From Shewanella hanedai (GTDB taxonomy: Bacteria; Pseudomonadota; Gammaproteobacteria; Enterobacterales; Shewanellaceae), in assembly GCF_007197645.1 (NCBI RefSeq), contig NZ_VKGK01000020.1, positions 1-64,000 of the forward strand: a stretch of DNA of 64,000 nucleotides, read 5' to 3'. The position numbers were made by a program, and so were the translations under genes. The notes beneath the pieces are model-generated. The model did no database searches. It saw nothing but the letters and a program-made list of their open reading frames with translations, and was not told the DNA's origin. This document shows positions 1-7,398 of this stretch, in pieces (positions within the stretch are counted from its first letter, which is position 1; each line of letters begins with the position of its first letter).

Positions 1-145
1 TTTGTATTCGACTCACCGCTTCTTTAATTCCTTTATCGTCGTTAGCAACGGTAAAGAAGATATCGAGAGGTCGAATGTAAATGTCGAGTTGGAACTTGCC
101 AGTATCAACACCGACGTTAATGTTTTGATTAGTGTTTGTTTTCAT
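1..145 (-). CDS. IS110-family transposase, N-terminal part (partial)
   Basis: An open frame begins with ATG at 145 and runs off the window at base 1. The 48 visible residues start MKTNTNQNINVGVDTGK and continue with an acidic, hydrophobic pattern (FQLDIYIRPLD). This is the hallmark start of the DEDD RuvC-like domain of IS110 transposases, where the first catalytic Asp sits in the VGVD motif (Asp14 here). The family inserts DNA through a RuvC-like plus Tnp domain recombinase guided by an element-encoded RNA. Only the N-terminus is present, so intactness cannot be judged. Confidence 0.8.
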   Translation of the reverse strand, partial: MKTNTNQNINVGVDTGKFQLDIYIRPLDIFFTVANDDKGIKEAVSRIQ

Positions 146-340
146 AATAAGCTAACTCTTGCTTGGTTTTCTACTCATGACTTCAGGGCGGGCTCCTGAC
201 CCAGTAGACTATTCGAGTGTTTTGCTTGGAGTCGTTTGTCGCGTTCGTTCTTGTTATCGGTCTCTCAATAGAGGAGCCATTGCTCAATCGAACTACGACA
301 AATGAAAGCTTTAGTTGCAGCTAAAGCCTGGGTCTCACAT
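146..340 (-). ncRNA. Candidate bridge-RNA region of the IS110 element
   Basis: In the IS110 subgroup the guide (bridge) RNA is encoded in the non-coding end upstream of the transposase. Here about 195 bases precede the ATG on the minus strand and contain no reading frame. A perfect 7-bp stem with a 6-nt loop (GCTTTAG at 308-314 with CTAAAGC at 321-327) lies where a 5' stem-loop would be expected. Target- and donor-binding loops were not resolved by eye. The assignment rests on family knowledge and position. Confidence 0.35.
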
Positions 341-384
341 TACCCGAAACTGGGAATTATTTGTAATTAGGTGGGTTTATTATC

Positions 385-487
385 CATACAAGGCGCTAAA
401 GAACGGACAAAAAACAGTTGGCTTTTGTTCACTGCGTTCACTATTTTAGCCAACAATTATTTGCTCCTTAGTCGAGCGTTATATGTA
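385..487 (+). other. attC-like imperfect palindrome (integron recombination site?)
   Basis: The stretch opens with CAAGGCGCT and closes with GAGCGTTATAT, resembling the outer R''/R' boxes of Vibrio/Shewanella-type attC sites (GTTATAT at 478-484). Inside is a perfect inner stem GTTGGCT (417-423) / AGCCAAC (448-454) around a TTCACTGCGTTCAC centre that recalls known attC loops. The left R box is poor, no integrase is visible, and no second site is seen downstream of the following gene, so this may be a degenerate or solitary site. Confidence 0.35.
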
Positions 488-629
488 CTTAATAAGCTGT
501 TTATCGCCGTAAGGATAAAATCATCTAAAATTCATAAGGACGTCAGGTATTTTTCATTCTAATCCTATACATTCAAACCCTTACTTATAACAAGAACCTG
601 TCATGCAATTTACAAGTGAGTGATTCGAT

Positions 630-1487
630 ATGAAAAAGATTTTAGTTTTTTTGTTTTTATTACCTTTCTTCAATGTTGGAGCAAGTGAGCACAAATTATA
701 CCCGATGCCTGGAACACAAGTTATTCCGATTAAAGATACTATATCGAATAAACAATACGAGCTACTCATCAAACTACCCGATAATTACGCGAAAAATAAG
801 GACAAAAACTACCCGGTTGTTTACTTTACAGATGCCGTCGAGCATATCGAATTATTATCATCTGCCTCATATATGATTATGAAAGATGTAATTTTAGTAG
901 GCATCTCCTGGCAGAAAGACATTTCAGAGGATTTAAAGCAACAATATGGGGTTCATGTCAGTCGTTATATGGATTACACATTTAAGAAGACCATTAATCC
1001 AAGACATCCCAAAATAAAATTTGGCCAAGCTGATAGTCACCTGGCTTTTATTCGCAAAGATGTTTTTAAGTTTGTAGAAAGCAATTACCGAACCGAACCT
1101 AACAATCGAACCTATTTCGGTTTTTCCGCTGGTGGAGTATTTGGTGTTTACGCACTGATGGTACAACCCGACACATTTAAAAATTACATTCTCGGTAGTC
1201 CATTGGACGAGAAAGTTCCTACTCTCTTTGCTCAAGAACATGCCGCTTTAAAAAATACACAATCTGCGATTAATGTCTTTATTTCTTATGGTGAATTAGA
1301 GAAAGAGTCAGAGCCATTTGTCGAAGATTTTGTTAGCCAACTAAGAAATAAAAAATATAAGGGATTAGCTTCAATAAAGCGCATTGTTGTTGAGTCCTAT
1401 GGACATAGCGATTCGTCTCCTCTGGTGGCGGCACACAGTTTGAAATGGTTAAAAAGCTTGCAGCCAAAGTCAAAAGAGGATCAATAA
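630..1487 (+). CDS. Secreted alpha/beta hydrolase, esterase D-like
   Basis: The 285-aa protein begins with a Sec signal peptide (hydrophobic residues 4-16, cleavage probably after VGAS near 19). The fold is of the esterase D / COG2819 predicted-hydrolase type: the nucleophile elbow is GFSAGG with Ser166, a GELE acidic stretch at 221-224 may supply the acid residue, and His259 in SYGHS would complete the triad. Such proteins hydrolyse esters, including siderophore esters or small acyl esters, in the periplasm. The substrate cannot be told from sequence. The gene stands alone between an IS110 end and a possible mobile-element remnant, and is noticeably AT-rich (AAA-rich coding), so acquisition by transfer is plausible. 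No strong Shine-Dalgarno is seen; the ATG is chosen because the signal peptide starts there. Confidence 0.75.
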   Translation: MKKILVFLFLLPFFNVGASEHKLYPMPGTQVIPIKDTISNKQYELLIKLPDNYAKNKDKNYPVVYFTDAVEHIELLSSASYMIMKDVILVGISWQKDISEDLKQQYGVHVSRYMDYTFKKTINPRHPKIKFGQADSHLAFIRKDVFKFVESNYRTEPNNRTYFGFSAGGVFGVYALMVQPDTFKNYILGSPLDEKVPTLFAQEHAALKNTQSAINVFISYGELEKESEPFVEDFVSQLRNKKYKGLASIKRIVVESYGHSDSSPLVAAHSLKWLKSLQPKSKEDQ

Positions 1488-1674
1488 TGAATCCGATTAG
1501 CGATTTTATTGCATTGTCGCGTTGCGTGTTTTCGGTGACCAGCAAAAACAATTCGAAACATGAGTTTACGGTTCTGTAAGGTCCATTACATGGGTCTAAA
1601 GCCACGAGGTGGTAGATGAATTTATGTAGAGTGCAATTGCTAAGGAAAGCGAAATATTAATTCCCTAGGTTAAC

Positions 1675-1714
1675 TCCTCCTCAACTTGGGTAGAATTAGC
1701 TTTGTTGAGGAGGA
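1675..1714 (+). promoter_or_regulatory. Hairpin occluding a strong ribosome binding site
   Basis: TCCTCCTCAAC (1675-1685) pairs perfectly over 11 bp with GTTGAGGAGGA (1704-1714) across an 18-nt loop. The right arm contains a very strong Shine-Dalgarno (GAGGAGG) 7 nt before an ATG at 1721. The frame that follows begins MPIPLRTSKSEYWLAAVQ, but after about 20 residues it only reads antisense to the DUF2076 gene. It looks like the 5' end of a gene truncated by rearrangement, perhaps from a mobile element. Function is unknown. Confidence 0.4.
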
Positions 1715-1778
1715 ATTGTTATGCCAATACCACTTAGAACGTCAAAGAGTGAGTATTGGCTAGCAGCAGTTCAACCGA

Positions 1779-2408
1779 TTAAAAATCTTCGTCGTCGCCA
1801 AAACCACCGAAGCTCTCTTCTTCACCAAAACCATTATTTGCTAATGTGTCAGCACCGAAGTCTGAGCTTGGTTCGCTATATTCAGAGGCAAAACCTGAGT
1901 CATCACCTAAGAAGCTTGAATCTGCACTTTCATCAGTTGAGGTTCCAGCATCTGCAGTTTGAGTATCAGCTGCGTCTGCTTCAGGTGTCGCCTCTGCAGT
2001 GGGTTCATCATCACCAAACAGTGCGTTACTGATTAGGTGACCTGCAACCATACCGGCAGCAACGCTGGCTGCGGTTTGCATAAAGCCACCAAATGCACTT
2101 GGTTGGCGAACAGGTTGTGGCTGAACAGGCGCTGGAGTTGTGCCGCCCATCATACGGCTCAGGGTGCCACGCTCAGATTCTTTTCTGAAGTGTTCAACTT
2201 GTGACTCTAAAAAGTCATTTTTTGACTTCATGTCTTTAAGTGCCATCTCTTGCACTAATACAGCTTGCGTCAGCTTGTAGACGATGTCTTCTTGAGATGC
2301 GATTTCTTGGCTAATTAGGGCATCAGCTTCAGGATCTTTTGGCTTATTTGGGATCGCTTTTAGTTTATCGGCGACATTTTGAATCAGTTCTTTTTCTTGT
2401 GGAGTCAT
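1779..2408 (-). CDS. DUF2076 family protein
   Basis: A 209-aa protein starting MTPQEKELIQNVADKL, the conserved opening of DUF2076. The N-terminal half (1-85) is charged and helical, probably coiled coil. The middle (about 105-130) has a short Ala/Gly-rich hydrophobic stretch (AASVAAGMVAGHLISNALFG). The tail is a long acidic, Ser/Gly-rich disordered region ending GFGDDEDF. The ATG at 2408 is preferred over the one at 2429, because TTAGGA lies at the right distance before it. The molecular function of the family is not established; members are often described as periplasmic or membrane-associated. It is transcribed alone. Confidence 0.85.
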   Translation of the reverse strand: MTPQEKELIQNVADKLKAIPNKPKDPEADALISQEIASQEDIVYKLTQAVLVQEMALKDMKSKNDFLESQVEHFRKESERGTLSRMMGGTTPAPVQPQPVRQPSAFGGFMQTAASVAAGMVAGHLISNALFGDDEPTAEATPEADAADTQTADAGTSTDESADSSFLGDDSGFASEYSEPSSDFGADTLANNGFGEEESFGGFGDDEDF

Positions 2409-2644
2409 GTTAATTCCTAAATAAGGCATACATCATTTGTGTATTCGAACTGCATCCTAGCGCAAGGTTCGCTCCTTGCGAACAAATAATAAAGCGACTT
2501 ATTATCAAAAGCTTAAATAACTCTCAGTTAACAACAATTAACAAACAAGCAGCTTTAAAAACTTACAAAGATTAAGAGAGTTTTATCTAAACAGTGCTGG
2601 TGCTACAGGAGAGTACTTGTTGGTGTAGTTGTTTACTTGAATGC

Positions 2645-2690
2645 AAAAAATGCCTAGATCATGAGAGATGATCTAGGCGTTGTTTTTTTT
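2645..2690. terminator. Bidirectional rho-independent terminator
   Basis: GCCTAGATCAT (2652-2662) and ATGATCTAGGC (2668-2678) form a perfect 11-bp stem with a GAGAG loop. It is flanked by six A on the left and eight T on the right, so it can stop transcription in either direction. It most likely ends the minus-strand nucleoside transporter transcript before the DUF2076 promoter. Confidence 0.9.
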
Positions 2691-2725
2691 GATTACCGCT
2701 AAATAGTTCAGTTTGAGTTATTTAC

Positions 2726-3973
2726 TTAAAAAGAGATAAAAAGACCCACAACCGTCGCTGATAATAAGTTGGCTAGCGTGGCAGCTAACAGCACTTTCAT
2801 CCCAACAGAGGCAATATAGCTAGACTGTTTAGGGATCATGGTGCTTAGCGCAGCCACAACCATGGATACTGAGCCGATATTAGCAAAACCACATAGGGCA
2901 ACTGTAATGACGGCCACAGCCTTAGGTGACATCACTTCGCCAGTGGTTGCGACAAGGGTTTCACCTGAGATATAAGGTGCAAAGCCTGCGTAGGCAACAA
3001 ACTCGTTTAATACCAATTTTTGCGCAATGAAGTTACCCGCAACGTTGGCTTCAACCCAAGGTACGCCAATTAACCAAGCGATAGGTGAGAACGCATAGCC
3101 CAATAGTAGTTCTAAGGTAATGTTCTCAAAGCCAAACAAACCGCCAGCCCAGCCGATCATGCTGTTGAGCATGGCCATTAAGCCGATACATGCAATCAAA
3201 ATTGCGCCAACAACTGCCGCAATTTGCATACCTGCTATTGCACCTTTAGCTATGGCATCGATAAAGTTTGTTGGTTTTTGATCGTCAGGCAGGGCCGGAA
3301 CATCGTTCACTGGCTGCTCTGTTTCTGGGATCATCAATTTTGCAAACAATAAGCCGGCTGGCGCACTCATAAAACAGGCCATCACTAGGTATCGTACTTC
3401 AACTCCCATACCGGCAAGTCCTGCTAACACAGAGCCTGCAATAGAGGCTAAACCCCCAACCATGATGGCAAAAATCTCAGATTTGGTTAGATGTGGGTGC
3501 CAAGGTTTTACAAATAGTGGCGCCTCAGTTTGGCCACACACAGTGTTAGCAATTGCGTTCATTGATTCTGCTTTAGAAGAACCAATGATCTTTTGTAAGC
3601 CGCCTCCGAGGATTTTTACAAAGAATGTCATGATCCCCATATAGTGCAGCAAGCTGACTAATGCAGCGGTGAAGATAATGGCTGGTAGCACTTGAAAAGC
3701 AAAGATGAAACCTAAGTTTTCCACTTGGAATGTCACCAAGTTACCGAACACAAAGGTGATGCCCTTGGTGGCAAAGCCAAGCACATTGGCGACTCCATTT
3801 GAGACCGCTAATAGCATGCTTGCGCCAAAGCTGGTGGCGAGCACGAAGCCTGCGATAGAGAATTGAATGATTAACGCGCCACCGACAGTGCGCCAGTTAA
3901 CTTGTTTTTTTGCGTTACAAAAAAGATAGCCTACGACGAGTAGGGCAGCGATACCGAGTAAAGATTGCAACAT
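2726..3973 (-). CDS. Concentrative nucleoside transporter (NupC/CNT family)
   Basis: The 415-aa protein is an inner-membrane cation-coupled nucleoside importer of the CNT family. Length is normal for bacterial members (about 400-420). It shows the expected order of a short N-terminal membrane bundle, the NupC core and a gate-like domain. Conserved pieces include GQTEAPLFVKPW (about residues 147-158), the turn carrying nucleoside-contact residues, and the later SGETLVATTGEVMSP and CGFANIGSVSM segments. The gene lies 11 bp after the NAD(P)H oxidoreductase on the same strand, so the two are probably one operon ending at the terminator near 2665. Whether coupling is by Na+ or H+ is not decided here. 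Confidence 0.92.
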   Translation of the reverse strand: MLQSLLGIAALLVVGYLFCNAKKQVNWRTVGGALIIQFSIAGFVLATSFGASMLLAVSNGVANVLGFATKGITFVFGNLVTFQVENLGFIFAFQVLPAIIFTAALVSLLHYMGIMTFFVKILGGGLQKIIGSSKAESMNAIANTVCGQTEAPLFVKPWHPHLTKSEIFAIMVGGLASIAGSVLAGLAGMGVEVRYLVMACFMSAPAGLLFAKLMIPETEQPVNDVPALPDDQKPTNFIDAIAKGAIAGMQIAAVVGAILIACIGLMAMLNSMIGWAGGLFGFENITLELLLGYAFSPIAWLIGVPWVEANVAGNFIAQKLVLNEFVAYAGFAPYISGETLVATTGEVMSPKAVAVITVALCGFANIGSVSMVVAALSTMIPKQSSYIASVGMKVLLAATLANLLSATVVGLFISF

Positions 3974-3984
3974 AATAGAAAGGC

Positions 3985-4566
3985 CTATTGATGAATATGA
4001 TTAATCAATTGATTAATAACGTGGATTAAACGCTCGGCGTGTTGCTGAGAGAGCTTGATGACCGTGTTTGGGTTGCCACCTTCGTCAGTCGTTGAGTTCA
4101 TATTGAAGGTAATGATGGTGTCGACTATCTCCATTTGGGCCGCCTTAATGGGGTGCAAAGCTGCTTGTAGGTATTGCTCAAGTGGTAAGAAGTTAAACTC
4201 CCCTGGCTGATAAGAGTTTTCAGTTGCGCCGCAGGTTATCGATAGAATGACTTTCTTGTGTTTGAGCTGGTCGCCTTTTGGGCCGAAAGCGAAGTTATAA
4301 CTAAACACTTCATCAAACCAAAGCTTCATCAATGCAGGGTAAGTTGACCAATAAAGGGGAAATTGAAAGATGATGATGTCGGCTTGCGTCAGGCGTGCCT
4401 GTTCCGCTTTTATATCTATGCAGTAGTTAGCGCAAACTTGGTCGAGCTTGTGCACTGAAAGAGAACTCATTTTTTGCAGTCTATTCAGGATTTCGTTGTT
4501 CGCAATTGAGCGTTTGAGATCGGGATGACCCGAAATCAGCAGCACCTTGCTCATTGATTGATTCAT
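3985..4566 (-). CDS. NAD(P)H-dependent oxidoreductase, flavodoxin-2 fold
   Basis: A 193-aa flavoprotein of the NAD(P)H:quinone oxidoreductase / KefF-like group. The flavin phosphate loop appears as VLLISGHPDLKRS near the N-terminus. QFPLYWSTYPALMKLWFDEV (about residues 68-87) is the typical flavin-contacting motif of this family, and SITCGATENSY follows. It should reduce quinones or other electrophiles with two electrons, using FMN or FAD. No clear Shine-Dalgarno precedes either ATG at 4566 or the one four codons later at 4554, so the start is uncertain by 12 bases. It is the first gene of a likely pair with the nucleoside transporter. Confidence 0.85.
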   Translation of the reverse strand: MNQSMSKVLLISGHPDLKRSIANNEILNRLQKMSSLSVHKLDQVCANYCIDIKAEQARLTQADIIIFQFPLYWSTYPALMKLWFDEVFSYNFAFGPKGDQLKHKKVILSITCGATENSYQPGEFNFLPLEQYLQAALHPIKAAQMEIVDTIITFNMNSTTDEGGNPNTVIKLSQQHAERLIHVINQLINHIHQ

Positions 4567-4955
4567 GGTGTTTACACTTAAATGTTAGTAAAAAGTAGGG
4601 ATAAAAATGCTGACTGAACTTGCCTCAAAACAATTTTATTGAGGGCGCCCATTGTTTTATATGTGTGGTATTTTTGGTCGGGAACAGCAGCGCGCTAATA
4701 TTGCACAGGCGATGATTAAAGTAGATTGGCTTGGTTAGATATTGATATAAGAGTCACATTTAACTTGTGCCTTAGGGGGATTTTTAATCAAGTTACTTAT
4801 GGAGAGAGTCAGGTAATGAGAGGTTAAGTGGTAGGGATCAAATGGTGGTATTGATTATATTTCTTTTGTACTGAATCAAATCTAAGTAAAATAGTTGTAA
4901 TGCCAAAGGCAGTCACATTGAGTGATTGTGTGGATTGAAAATTTGGATTTGAAAG
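4567..4955. other. Intergenic region between divergent oxidoreductase and yqfB
   Basis: This stretch should hold the promoters of two divergent units. No clear terminator or operator is seen. A 25-codon frame at 4661-4738 on the plus strand opens MCGIFGREQQ, which resembles the Cys-containing start of class II glutamine amidotransferases, but it is too short to be functional and may be chance or a remnant. Confidence 0.5.
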
Positions 4956-5273
4956 ATGAAAGCCGCACCAACAAAAATAACCTTTTTTGAATTTTTGACT
5001 CCTTTTGTCGCATCGGGCAAAAAAACCATCACAATTCGGGATGAGTCAGAGTGCCATTATGTGCCCGGTACGCAAGTGGAAGTGTTCACCCTTGAAACTG
5101 ATATCAAGGTTTGCGATATCGAGATTGAATCGGTTAATCCTATTCAGTTTAGCGAGATAAATGAGTTTCATGCAGAACAAGAGTATTTGGAACTGGGCAG
5201 ACTCAAAGAGATCATCTCTGAGGTTTATCCAAACACAGAACAACTCTATGTGATCTCATACAAGTTGGTTTAA
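4956..5273 (+). CDS. yqfB: N4-acetylcytidine amidohydrolase (ASCH domain), YqfB-like
   Basis: A 105-aa single-domain ASCH protein closely matching E. coli YqfB along its length: ITFFEFLTPFVASGKKTITI followed by RDESE near the start, HAEQE in the middle and a YPNTEQLYVISYK ending. YqfB hydrolyses N4-acetylcytidine to cytidine and acetate, and so takes part in nucleoside salvage or clearance of modified nucleosides. The residues corresponding to the catalytic Lys21, Thr24 and Glu74 of E. coli are present as Lys23, Thr26 and Glu76. It lies near a nucleoside transporter on the opposite strand, a suggestive but untested link. Confidence 0.9.
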   Translation: MKAAPTKITFFEFLTPFVASGKKTITIRDESECHYVPGTQVEVFTLETDIKVCDIEIESVNPIQFSEINEFHAEQEYLELGRLKEIISEVYPNTEQLYVISYKLV

Positions 5274-5285
5274 GGGTTTAATGTT

Positions 5286-5315
5286 ATTTGGCTGACGACG
5301 ATAAGTCAGCCAAAT
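5286..5315. terminator. Hairpin between convergent genes
   Basis: ATTTGGCTGAC (5286-5296) pairs perfectly with GTCAGCCAAAT (5305-5315) over an 8-nt loop, exactly between the convergent yqfB and glutathione transferase genes. There is no clean U-tract on either side, so it is a terminator by position and stem strength rather than by canonical sequence. Confidence 0.65.
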
Positions 5316-5336
5316 ACTCTCATATTCCAGTTCAGG

Positions 5337-6005
5337 CTATTTGGTCAGCATCTTTCTAATCTGCTTTGCACGCTCTTCATCGCTAAGCTCTGATGGTGGC
5401 GGAGTGATAATTCCAATTTGACACGCTTTTCGTTCAGCCAGTTCATTCATCCAACGCTGCAAGTGCTCCAGACCTGACATGTCGACGCCACTCCATTCAT
5501 AAATACGCACCCAAGGCCAAGTTGAAATATCGGCTATGGAGTACTCATCGCCAGCTAAATAGCGGTTATCGGCCAGTTGCTTATCCATCACCTCAAACAG
5601 GCGGCGACTCTCGTTTTGGTAACGAGCGATAACGGCGGGGATCTTCTCAGGAAAGTAGCGATAAAACACATTTGCTTGCCCCATCATAGGTCCAACACCG
5701 CCCATCTGGAACATTAGCCACTGAATGACCTGAGAACGCTTTTTAGGGGTTGCTGGTAGGAGTTTTCCTGATTTTTCTGCAAGATACAATAAAATTGCAC
5801 CAGATTCGAATACGGCGAAGTCATCATTGTCACGATCGATAATGGCAGGGATTCGACCATTTGGATTGATGGCGAGAAATTCAGGTTTCTTTTGATCAGC
5901 TTCCATTAAATCCAGATGATGAACTTGGTATTCGAGTCCCATCTCCTCTAATGCGATAGATATTTTATGGCCATTGGGTGTCGCTGCTGTGTAGAGGTCA
6001 ATCAT
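5337..6005 (-). CDS. Glutathione S-transferase, Nu-class (YfcG-like)
   Basis: A 222-aa cytosolic glutathione transferase. The thioredoxin-like N-domain begins MIDLYTAATPNGHKISIALE and contains INPNGRIPAI with the cis-proline and FESGAILLYLAEK, which bind glutathione. The C-terminal helical domain has QWLMFQMGGVGPMMGQ and the N-capping box SIADISTWPW. These match E. coli YfcG/YghU-type Nu-class enzymes, which have disulfide-bond reductase or peroxidase activity and use Thr/Asn rather than Tyr or Cys at the active site (T-P-N at 9-11 here). A GGAG lies just before the ATG. It is the second gene of a pair of transferases divergent from a TetR regulator. Confidence 0.92.
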   Translation of the reverse strand: MIDLYTAATPNGHKISIALEEMGLEYQVHHLDLMEADQKKPEFLAINPNGRIPAIIDRDNDDFAVFESGAILLYLAEKSGKLLPATPKKRSQVIQWLMFQMGGVGPMMGQANVFYRYFPEKIPAVIARYQNESRRLFEVMDKQLADNRYLAGDEYSIADISTWPWVRIYEWSGVDMSGLEHLQRWMNELAERKACQIGIITPPPSELSDEERAKQIRKMLTK

Positions 6006-6050
6006 GATTACTCCAAAGTTTATATCGTAGTTTAATATTGAGTTATTTCG

Positions 6051-6683
6051 TTAAGTGTTAGTACCTGCATTGACACTTTGCACTGCAACTCGTTGTTCTA
6101 TCTGTTGTTGCCACCGTTGTAGATGAAGCTGAACCGGCGTTGGTGTGATATCCAGATGCTGAATAAAACTCACCATGACATAAGCTGTGATATCTGCAAT
6201 AGAAAAAGTGTTACCAGCGATATACTCATGCTGACTGAGTTGAGTCTCTAATGTGGGCAGAAAATCGATTAGTCTCAGTTTTGATTCCTCGCCCCAAGCC
6301 TCAATGCAGTTTTCTCTGTCTTCATAGATTTTAGTGATGTTCCTAAAGGCCTGAAAGCCGACGAATAAGCCTTGGAGCTCACAGATGCGCTGCCACATCT
6401 CCACGTTTGCCTTTTCAATCGGGCTATTGCCAAAAAGTGAATTAACCGGTTTGAGCAGTTCATCGAAGTAGCGGCAGATGGCAACAGATTCACACAGGGT
6501 TTGGCCATCATCTAACTTGAGCACTGGAATACGCCCGTTGATGCTCATGGCTTTAAATTCATCGGTTAAGTTTTCTCCGCCACGAATATCGACGTTGACT
6601 CTATCAACGCTGACGCCCAGTTCGGCAAGGAAAATATTAACGCGTCTAGCACTCGGTGTTGGAGCCAATTCATATAGTGTCAT
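6051..6683 (-). CDS. Glutathione S-transferase family protein
   Basis: A 210-aa two-domain glutathione transferase: N-domain MTLYELAPTPSARRVNIFLA, the GRIPVLKLDDG cis-Pro segment and LCESVAICRYFDE for glutathione binding, then a helical domain with the N-capping box FSIADITAYV. It probably conjugates glutathione to electrophiles. It is the promoter-proximal gene of the pair, 45 bp before the second transferase. The upstream gap shared with the TetR gene carries a palindrome, so substrate-inducible repression is likely. Confidence 0.9.
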   Translation of the reverse strand: MTLYELAPTPSARRVNIFLAELGVSVDRVNVDIRGGENLTDEFKAMSINGRIPVLKLDDGQTLCESVAICRYFDELLKPVNSLFGNSPIEKANVEMWQRICELQGLFVGFQAFRNITKIYEDRENCIEAWGEESKLRLIDFLPTLETQLSQHEYIAGNTFSIADITAYVMVSFIQHLDITPTPVQLHLQRWQQQIEQRVAVQSVNAGTNT

Positions 6684-6756
6684 TAGGGTTTCATCTTATT
6701 GGTGGCAGTAAAGACTTTAACGGAACGATTGGTTAGGTTAGAATCTAAACTATATC

Positions 6757-6770
6757 TGAACGTTCGGTCA
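6757..6770. promoter_or_regulatory. Candidate TetR-type operator
   Basis: TGAACGTTCGGTCA contains the 8-bp palindrome GAACGTTC (6758-6765) and lies in the 123-bp gap between the divergent TetR regulator and transferase genes. TetR regulators usually bind short palindromes in such gaps and control both directions. Assignment is by position and symmetry only. Confidence 0.45.
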
Positions 6771-6806
6771 AGAATAAGTTTTGACTAAATAAGAGTAAAA
6801 AGATCT

Positions 6807-7394
6807 ATGGCAAGAAGTTGTAATTTCGACAGAGAAGAGAAGTTGGTACTGGCTATGGAGCTGTTTTGGCAACAGGGTTATGAAGCCACTTCTATTGCAG
6901 ATCTGGTTGCCTACCTCGGCATAAACCGCTTTAGCTTGTATAACACCTATGGTGACAAGTTAAGCCTGTATCGTGAATCTCTTCGCTACTACTTAGAGCA
7001 ATATTCGCAGCCTAAATTGAAACCCTTAGCGGCTAATGGCGGGCTTGATGGACTGTTAAGCTATATCGAGCGCTTTGTGGTGATACAAAAGGAGCAGAAA
7101 TATGGTTGCTTCCTGCAAAATGCGATACTGGAGAAGATCATCTCTGATGAGGTGGTTAAGCAGCAGTGTGAGCGACTGTTCGAGGGTATGCTCGCTGCGT
7201 TTAATTCAAGTATTGAGTACGCTAAAGCTAGCGGAGAACTCAGAGCCGATGTCGACCCGATACAAGTGAGCCGTTTTCTCTTAATGCAGATGCAGGGAAT
7301 ACGGATACTCGGTAAAGCGGGTCAGTTTGAGGTGATTGAGGGAGCTTATCAGGTATTGAAAAGCACCCTTATCTCTTTAAAAGAACAAGAGTAG
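6807..7394 (+). CDS. TetR/AcrR family transcriptional regulator
   Basis: A 195-aa repressor. The N-terminal helix-turn-helix spans about residues 10-55 (AMELFWQQGYEATSIADLVA then INRFSLYNTYGDKLSLYRESL), of the subgroup whose recognition helix reads SLYNTYGDK. The C-terminal half is the ligand-binding and dimer domain; the GCFLQNAILEK segment is typical of TetR_C_16/YjdC-like proteins. The divergent neighbours are two glutathione transferases, so it probably senses an electrophile or drug and represses them along with itself. Confidence 0.9.
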   Translation: MARSCNFDREEKLVLAMELFWQQGYEATSIADLVAYLGINRFSLYNTYGDKLSLYRESLRYYLEQYSQPKLKPLAANGGLDGLLSYIERFVVIQKEQKYGCFLQNAILEKIISDEVVKQQCERLFEGMLAAFNSSIEYAKASGELRADVDPIQVSRFLLMQMQGIRILGKAGQFEVIEGAYQVLKSTLISLKEQE

Positions 7395-7398
7395 CTGA

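Larger units (their letters stand above)
1..340 (-). mobile_element. IS110-family insertion sequence, 5' end (cut by window edge)
   Basis: The left edge contains the start of an IS110-type transposase read on the minus strand and the non-coding DNA upstream of it. The outer boundary cannot be fixed from sequence, because IS110 elements usually lack terminal inverted repeats and target duplications; 340 is an estimate placed just beyond the hairpin at 308-327. The rest of the element lies to the left of the window. Confidence 0.6.

Noticed and set aside
371..562. 63-codon plus-strand frame in the left intergenic region
   Set aside because: It overlaps the attC-like fold and has no ribosome site or recognisable similarity.
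1721..2032. 103-codon plus-strand frame with a strong ribosome site
   Set aside because: After about 20 residues it is the antisense of the DUF2076 tail, His/Gln/Leu-rich and of no protein-like composition. Only its first part is treated as a possible remnant.
4661..4738. 25-codon frame beginning MCGIFG, like glutamine amidotransferases
   Set aside because: Too short, no further similarity downstream in any frame, and no good ribosome site.
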